Shown here: positions 57,744-64,000 of the stretch, one piece after another
Layout: every line of letters begins with the position of its first letter
Position numbering within the stretch: the first letter of the stretch is position 1
Origin: Bryum argenteum
Taxonomy: Eukaryota; Streptophyta; Bryopsida; Bryales; Bryaceae
Length of the DNA stretch: 64,000 nt
Assembly: GCA_037043015.1 (NCBI GenBank)
Contig: CM073329.1
Span: 4,666,648-4,730,647, forward strand
Direction of reading: 5' to 3'
Notes under the pieces: model-generated
Told to the model about the DNA's origin: nothing
The model's input: the letters and a program-made list of their open reading frames with translations, nothing else
Database searches by the model: none
Translations under genes and position numbers: made by a program

Positions 57744-60179
57744 CTAATACAAATAAGCGGGACGTTTTGGCTTGGCAACCAACTTCAATGGCGTTTTCTT
57801 AAGGACAGCCAACCCAAACTGCTCGTTCATATCAATATCCTCCTCTCCATTGGGAAGACTCCACTCGAATCCGTGTATTAGAGTCGCAACCAACAAATGC
57901 ACTTGCATGTTGCCCATACTCGCTGCAGGACACATCCGCCTGCCAACCCCATGTCCACACCACACTTATCATTGGCCACAAAGTCTTTCATAGAATAGAA
58001 ACTCTCAACTTGCGAACTCAGTTGGTGCTTATGCTACCATTTGAAATGGTCGAGGAATTAATGTAAAATGACGTTGTTGAAATGGGGGTCAAATCTAAAG
58101 TAGAAAGTGATAGTTAAACTGTTAAAGGAATAGAAAGTACTTCAGATTTATGTAACGTATGACATCATACAGTATCCGAATGGTTGAGATTTGGTACAAG
58201 CAAAAGCACAATCACTTGCACTTTACATGAGTCCATGCAAGAGGGCACGGTGTGGACAATGCAAGAATGTGATGGTGGAGAGTGGAGGACTGGAGGATGT
58301 GAGGGTACCTGCCAACGGAGAAGGGCATAAGCTCATACGACTCGAAGCCACTAATGGAGTTGACGTGCGAGTGGCGCTCCTGCAGGAACCTGTCGGGGCG
58401 GAACTCGTCAGGGGAGTCCCACACACTGGGGTCACGGTGAATGGCATACAAGTTGATCAGCAAGCGCGTGTTCTTCGGGAACTTGTAGCCCTGAAACTCG
58501 AACGCCTTTGCGGAGTGGCGGTGCGGGTTGAGACAGATCGGCGGGTGCACTCGAAACGTCTCCTTCACCACCGCCTGCAAGTAAGGCAGATTAGCGATGT
58601 CGGACTCTTGCGGCACCCTCTCCGGCCCGATCACGGCGTTCAGCTCGTCCTGCAGCTTTGTCATCGCCTCTGGATGCCGAACCAGCTCCGCTAATGCCCA
58701 CTCTGATGTCGTCGCACTTGTCTCCGTCCCCGCATACATAAAATCCTGCAGACCCCACATTGCGTACTTAGTACTCCATCGGCGTCTGGGTGGTGCGATC
58801 AAGTGATCGTTGGGGTGCTATGCTTACGATTAGGATGACTTGGGCGAGGTTTTTCTCTGGCAGGGTTTTGCCATCGGCAAGTGGGGTGCGCAGTAGCAGA
58901 TCGAGGAAATCCGGAACGTAACTGTCGTCCGTTCCTTCTTTGGCTCGTTGTTTGTGTTTCTCGATTTCGAGCAAGCCTTTCGCAACATCGTAAGTCCAGT
59001 CACGGATTCGCTCGAATGTCTTCCGCCACCCTTGCAACTCCGTGATGAAGCTTAGACAAGGTATATAGTCGCTGATGATGAAAACATTCACATTCTTCAT
59101 GCTGGCCACCATCAAATCCTCGAAGTCGTCCTTCTCCTTCTTCCGATCGCCGCTGTTCTTAAAGTACCTGCAGCGGCGCCACAATCATTTAGTTACTGTC
59201 TGTCGACATGGTGGTACTGTAGAGAAATTAAGAACTGTCTGCAGTACCTTTTGTTGATGAGCATGCGGGTCATGAAGTTGGACGTGACGCCGCGTAACCA
59301 GCTTCGCATATCTACTGTAGCAGTGCCGTCCTTGGAATCTGCCAAAAGCTCCCTCATCATGAGCTGCATCTCCTCAATCCGGCCGCTCTGGTACGTCGCC
59401 ATGCGCTTGGGGGTGAAAAGCTCGCTGGTGTACAACTTCCGGAGCTGGCGCCAGTACTCACCATTGGCAGCAATCATGTTCTTGTAGTCGTCGAGCACGA
59501 TGTTGAGACCAAGTAATTTAGGCCGGTCCAGAAAGTTCGCATCGTGTGCTTGAAACAGCTCTTTCAACACTGCAGAGCTCGAAACCACAATGCTCGGCAC
59601 CGACCCTGGATGCAACGATCGATCCAATCAGTCCACCGTCACATACACACCAAAAGCAAAACCATGATCAAAATCCTGTATCAAAACACTAGAAATGTTT
59701 CAACAAAGTATATCAACCATGCCTTAATCTCAATGTTGTACCAACACTATCATCTGCTCAATTATACCACTCCTTTCAAACACTAGCATGTTGAAACAGC
59801 AGTGCAGAAAAACTGTTAAATTTGCAACCCATGAATTTGCACTCGATGGGGCTTGGAGTGTACCCAGTTGAAGATACATGAGCCCGCCGTACTTTGCAGC
59901 GAGCCGTTTCAGGATTTGGTGAGGGAGGTCGCCGATCAAGGAAGGGAAGTTGCCAACGACAGGCCAAGCGAAAGGTCCTGGAGGCCGACGCTTGCGCTGC
60001 AGGTACAGGAACAGCAGCAACGAAGTGGCAACCAGCATGGCTAACACAACGTCACCAGAGTTCCGGAGCGAGTCCATGAGAATTCCAGTGCCATGGAATT
60101 GTCGATTCGAGCTCAGAAAGCTCGGATCGAACTGGCGGTTGGCACGAGTAGAGCTAGCGTTGTACTGAATCTGCTCCAT
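57744..60179 (-). CDS. Cytochrome P450 (A-type, CYP71 clan), 5 exons, complete
   Basis: Haem-thiolate monooxygenase anchored in the ER; substrate not predictable. Exons (minus): 60179-59864, 59605-59248, 59167-58828, 58745-58309, 57939-57744; phases agree, giving 548 aa. An N-terminal anchor (VVLAMLVATSLLLFLYLQ) is followed by KRRPPGP, the Pro-rich hinge. The I-helix is AGTETS (343-348), K-helix KETFR (399-403), PERF region FRPDRF, and haem loop FSVGRRMCPA with Cys487. The usual Gly after C-P in FxxGxRxCxG is Ala here. The first ATG adds about 35 residues before a second ATG (MDSLRNSGDVV) at 60077 that would give a typical P450 N-terminus. The second may be the real start, with the first extending it. 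Closest in style to plant CYP71-clan enzymes; no finer family name is claimed. Confidence 0.92.
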
Positions 60180-63100
60180 GGTGATTGCTTGTGGTGAGCT
60201 TGCATTACTGAAGTTGGATGCGAGCCTTTTCTAGATGATGAAGCTCGGATCAGGAGGTTGTCATAGTTGTCCTGATCAGTGCTGTCAGAACGCAGCCGGC
60301 TACCGCGACCGGTAGTGTTGCGATGACTATCGGGTACAGTCCTGATCAACTTGCTTCGGCTTTAGAATCGTTACAGCCATGTTACTATATCTGATTCGGT
60401 GATGGGCAATGGGAAGCTTGGAAATGACTTCAAAAATGTCTTTTTTTTTCTTTCTTATTCTCCTATCAGAATCAAGCATTTAACTTTCGAACACTACGTA
60501 CACGACTCAAACACATTATTGATTAAATTGTACATTATTGATTAAATTGTACAAGCTCGGCATCTCCATATACGTACAGAGAACACACAAAAAATTCAGA
60601 GTACTTAGTTTCATTCTTAAGGATTTAGAACATGTGGAACACAGGGGAATTAGGAGGCTTTCCCACTTTCGGTAAGTGGAAATCCTTAAGATTAAGAAAT
60701 CCTGACACTGCTACATGGTAAATTGCATTTTCTTATTTTGTTTTCCGATTTCTTAAAGTGGGAATGAACCAAATTTTTGCCAGGTCCTCAATCGGATGAA
60801 GTGGAAAACGAGGGGTAATATTTTTACTTATTTTCAGGTGGAAAAGGCTCCAGTATGTTCCCTGTGGAAAAAACTCCTGAAATTGAATCACTTGTATTAT
60901 AATTACAACTATTTTCTAACATATTTGATACCACATGGATGTTTCATAGTACATGTAAATACATTATGTATACAATATTTCAAGTGTACTTAGGCAGATT
61001 TACTTGTCTGGATGAGTTTCTTAAAATCAAAACAAGAGTATGGACAGATTTTGGATCATGCACGGCGGAACCTATTCACTTATATATGCGCATATCATTT
61101 TCAAAAGTTTCCTCGGAAGAAAGTGTTGGACAGTCCCAGTGATGGCAAGTTTCAGACGGACTGTACGTATGGCCACTTTCAGTCACTGATAATGAACAAG
61201 CATTGATTCACAGACCAAATTTTGTTAATTAAGCCCCACTACAAGAGTTTCTCTTCCATATCTGCCGCTTTCCGTAAGCACCAATTCAACACAAATAGTC
61301 CCGTGCCCATTTGTGAGCGTCGAGGTTAAAATGTTTGCACTACTCATCTTGAGGGTCTGCAATCATTTGTGTATTGGTAAAACAAATCAGATGATTTTTG
61401 GGAATGATCGAGATGAGTTCAACTTTTTGTTCCGTGACTGTATCATATTTTGTTCAAGTAAAAACCACTTCGCTCAATGAGTTCCACTCAAAGTAGTCAT
61501 TCAAGCTATGAAAAGACATCTTTAGCTTGTCACAATACAGTTATGACATCTGAGGCTTTGAGAAGACGACAGAATGGGAGGTACACAAATGTCAATATAC
61601 CGACTGAGCGTTTTCTCAAGGAGATGAAGTCTTACAGATGTTTGATGGAGGGTTTTTGTCATATAGTCTGCCGCCACATTAAATTTTTCTGCTGGATGTG
61701 TACTGCAGTGGGGCTCCTGTTGGATACTTATAAAAATTGGGTAATTTTTTTTTAAAGAAAATAAATAAAATAGAATAATAGAAAGCTAGAGCAAGTGGAA
61801 TGAGTTATTTTTGCAGTGAGTTATGAATTTTCTGAAGTTGGAAAATATAGGTGTTTCTGAAATGGTGTTGCGTAAAGTGATACTGTGTTAGTAGTGTTTG
61901 TGGTGAGTTCATGGTACTGTTGTATGGAGAAGCTATTTATGTACCTATGAGTGAAGATTATTAGAGCTTCATTGTGGGACTTGCTCCATTTTAGACCACT
62001 CTACTATATAAATTATGAGGAAGACACTCGTCTTTCTAACCAATTTTTACGAATATATTCTTTAAGAAAGTAGCGTTTGATGCATAATTGTAAGAAATAT
62101 AGCCCCAAAAATCGAAACGCGTCAATATTGTCAGAAATTCCTAGAATACGTTCTTTCGATGCAAGGTGAATTTCTAAAAAATCCTGGACATATTTTGATT
62201 CGTATGATCACTTAAATTCTCAAATTAACATGTACATGTACAACAAAATTAAAATTCCTTAACGGTCTTGAGCTCTTCCGAGTCAAAGAACATAATTTTT
62301 CTAAGATGAAGATGAACTTAAGCTTTGTGGATCTTAACCATCATGGATACAATCTTCAAGTAACTCCAATTCTATTAAAATGGCACTATTCCGAGCTACA
62401 ATCTCACATACCAGAACTTATATTTGTACATACAAGCAATCATATACTTTATAATAACACTCTTGTTTATATAATATCACTCATATTTCATGATATAAGG
62501 TACTTCAAATTCTATAATATCACATGTTTTGAAAGGCTATTCAGATAACCGTTGAGGCATGTTGTTTTGGCATAATAGTATAACTTTTTGAAATGCAGAC
62601 TTTTTAAGGATCATGTGAATCAGATTTTGACTCGTGAGGCTCATAGATTGTGATATCATGATATATTAGTACTAAAAACGATACAAAATCCATGATTATC
62701 AATGTAAAAAGGAAATGTCTAGCGCAAATATAGTGCAGTTTTTAAAACTCCAACAAGAAAATTTTTCACCTTCATTTCAAAAACATTGCTACCAGAAACC
62801 CTTAAAAAATATTAAAAGAATAAAAATTAGAAAAAATTAAAAAATGGTAAAGATGGTAAGAACCGTCATAAAATTTACAAAGAAAAAAAATTGTCCAAAA
62901 CTTAATCCCTTGCACTAAAAATGAATGTCATATCTACCTCACATCCTGGATTGAGTAAGTATTCTCACGAGAAAAACATACTCCAAAATGGAATTCAACT
63001 CAACAATAGAAGTTGAAATTTCAATGTTCTTTAGGTTTAAAATTTCTTCAAGACTAAGAAGTTATGGCTCTTCAAAAGGTTAGCCCTTCATCCAAAAAAT

Positions 63101-64000
63101 TGTATTTCAACATCAAGGAGGTTGAGCTAACTGAAGGGTGAAATGGAATGAAACTCAAAACCCTCACGGTTTGTGTGATCATAATGCTCACACTTGAAAT
63201 AAATAAAAAATATGAAAATTGTTGTAGAATGGGAAAGTAATGTTTTATGGGCCAAAAATACCATGTTCAAAAGTGGGTATGACATGGAATCCTCCATAAA
63301 ATTTGTTCCCATGTGAGTTGGAGATGAGATTGATAATTTTATCTATAAAATTATAAAACTTAGAGAATTGAAAAGGTTGAAATTACGCCGAAACACATAC
63401 ACAAAGGTTGGTTCCCAACAGTAATAAAAAAATATTAAAGAATTTGGCTATACATTTGAATAAAGCGTAGTGAGAGAACGCCGAAGTTAGCACATCTCCC
63501 TGTGTCGAAAACTTGTCACCCTATGCTTTGTAATGAATCCTTTGTTTTAATACTACCTAATGAAAGGAATTCCAAAAGAATGCAAGGTATTAAGGAGAAT
63601 CAGACTAAAAAACGACTCACTTTACCAAAGTTTCAACACATTCATTACATCACCAAATGACTTGAAGATGAACTCATTACATTGCATGAAGCGATTTGAC
63701 ACAACAAATGGAAATTGATGAATACATTCAATCCAATCAATTCAATTTTCTATCACACTCCATCAAGCCATGGTTGTACAAGGAATGCTAAAAGTCAAAC
63801 AGAAGCTCATTACACAAGATAAAGAAACTTGTGCTACGCCGGGACTCTACTTATACCACGTACAAGAATTTATACTTGCTTTCTATCTTGATTTGCTTCA
63901 AAAGTTTGTTACAGAATAGTAACATAATTTAAGGAGACATTTGATTAGGTGATTCTAAACACTCACAAAGTGTTTGGGCAACATAATTAGAATTGACCTA
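60180..64000. other. AT-rich intergenic DNA right of the P450 (no gene seen)
   Basis: The first few hundred bases should hold the P450 promoter. An open frame at 61477-61755 (MSSTQSSHSSYEKTSLACHN and on) has no recognised domain. A small tandem duplication (cattattgattaaattgta) lies at about 60513-60552. From 62600 to the end nothing beyond AT-rich DNA is seen. Confidence 0.45.
61786..61990. mobile_element. Third dispersed-repeat copy (minisatellite host family)
   Basis: Weaker match to the family at 27690-27905: agctagagcaagtggaatga, gttatgaattttctgaa, ataggtgtttctgaaatggt, then gagaagctatttatgtacct. The core is a single word (atggtgttgcg) and is not expanded. The orientation is the same as at the other loci. 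Confidence 0.45.

Noticed and set aside
58191..58694. Plus-strand 167-codon frame opposite P450 exon 4
   Set aside because: Shadow of the P450 reading frame; no domain of its own.

Overview
The window is nuclear DNA of a land plant. The evidence is spliceosomal genes with plant-type introns and plant-specific families: the mismatch-repair protein MSH7, a TLG2/SYP4-type syntaxin, an SBP-box (SPL) transcription factor fragment, a CYP71-clan-like P450 and an F-box protein. Species cannot be read from the sequence. AT-rich, repeat-laden spacers and a Tc1-type transposon relic would suit a seedless plant, but that is only an impression.

Left part (1-25696): a tandem array with a period of about 9.0-9.7 kb. 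Copy 1 runs from the window edge to about 8986, copy 2 from about 8987 to 18669, and copy 3 from about 18670 to 25696, where it breaks off inside a gene. Each full unit carries, left to right: a minus-strand 5' fragment of an SPL gene; a spacer with internal duplications; a 12/13-bp minisatellite of 1.3-2.0 kb built on CCCTAAA; a minus-strand gene for a putative permuted papain-fold protein; a GA-rich tract; a small tRNA-like element; and the last exon of an unrecognised minus-strand gene. Only copy 3 has the intact 5' end of the papain-like gene. In copies 1 and 2 that end is replaced by a piece of the last exon and intron of the neighbouring syntaxin gene, so they are derived chimeric duplicates.

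Middle part (27451-37994): two complete single-copy genes in divergent orientation around a ~1 kb shared promoter region. The minus-strand syntaxin has 8 exons and 325 aa. The plus-strand MSH7 has 18 coding exons and about 1,076 aa, or 1,048 aa from the second ATG. Every exon junction was checked for phase. Each gene appears to use one GC-AG intron.

Right part (38000-64000): mostly intergenic DNA with three further gene loci. These are a complete two-exon mitochondrial Rieske Fe-S protein gene (44355-46336, minus), a disrupted F-box gene plus a decayed paralogue (48465-49431 and about 52380-52760, minus), and a complete five-exon P450 gene (57744-60179, minus). Between them lie a decayed Tc1-like transposase, a foldback element with ~190-bp inverted ends inserted in the F-box duplication, small MITE-like palindromes and short tandem duplications.

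The intact genes have unrelated housekeeping or metabolic roles: vesicle fusion at the trans-Golgi, mismatch recognition, respiratory complex III and oxidative metabolism. There is no operon-like logic. The most unusual features are the chimeric tandem array, the minisatellite that grew inside a dispersed element also present in a syntaxin intron, and the pattern of copy-to-copy differences at CG versus CTG/CAG sites, which may be an assembly or base-calling signature.
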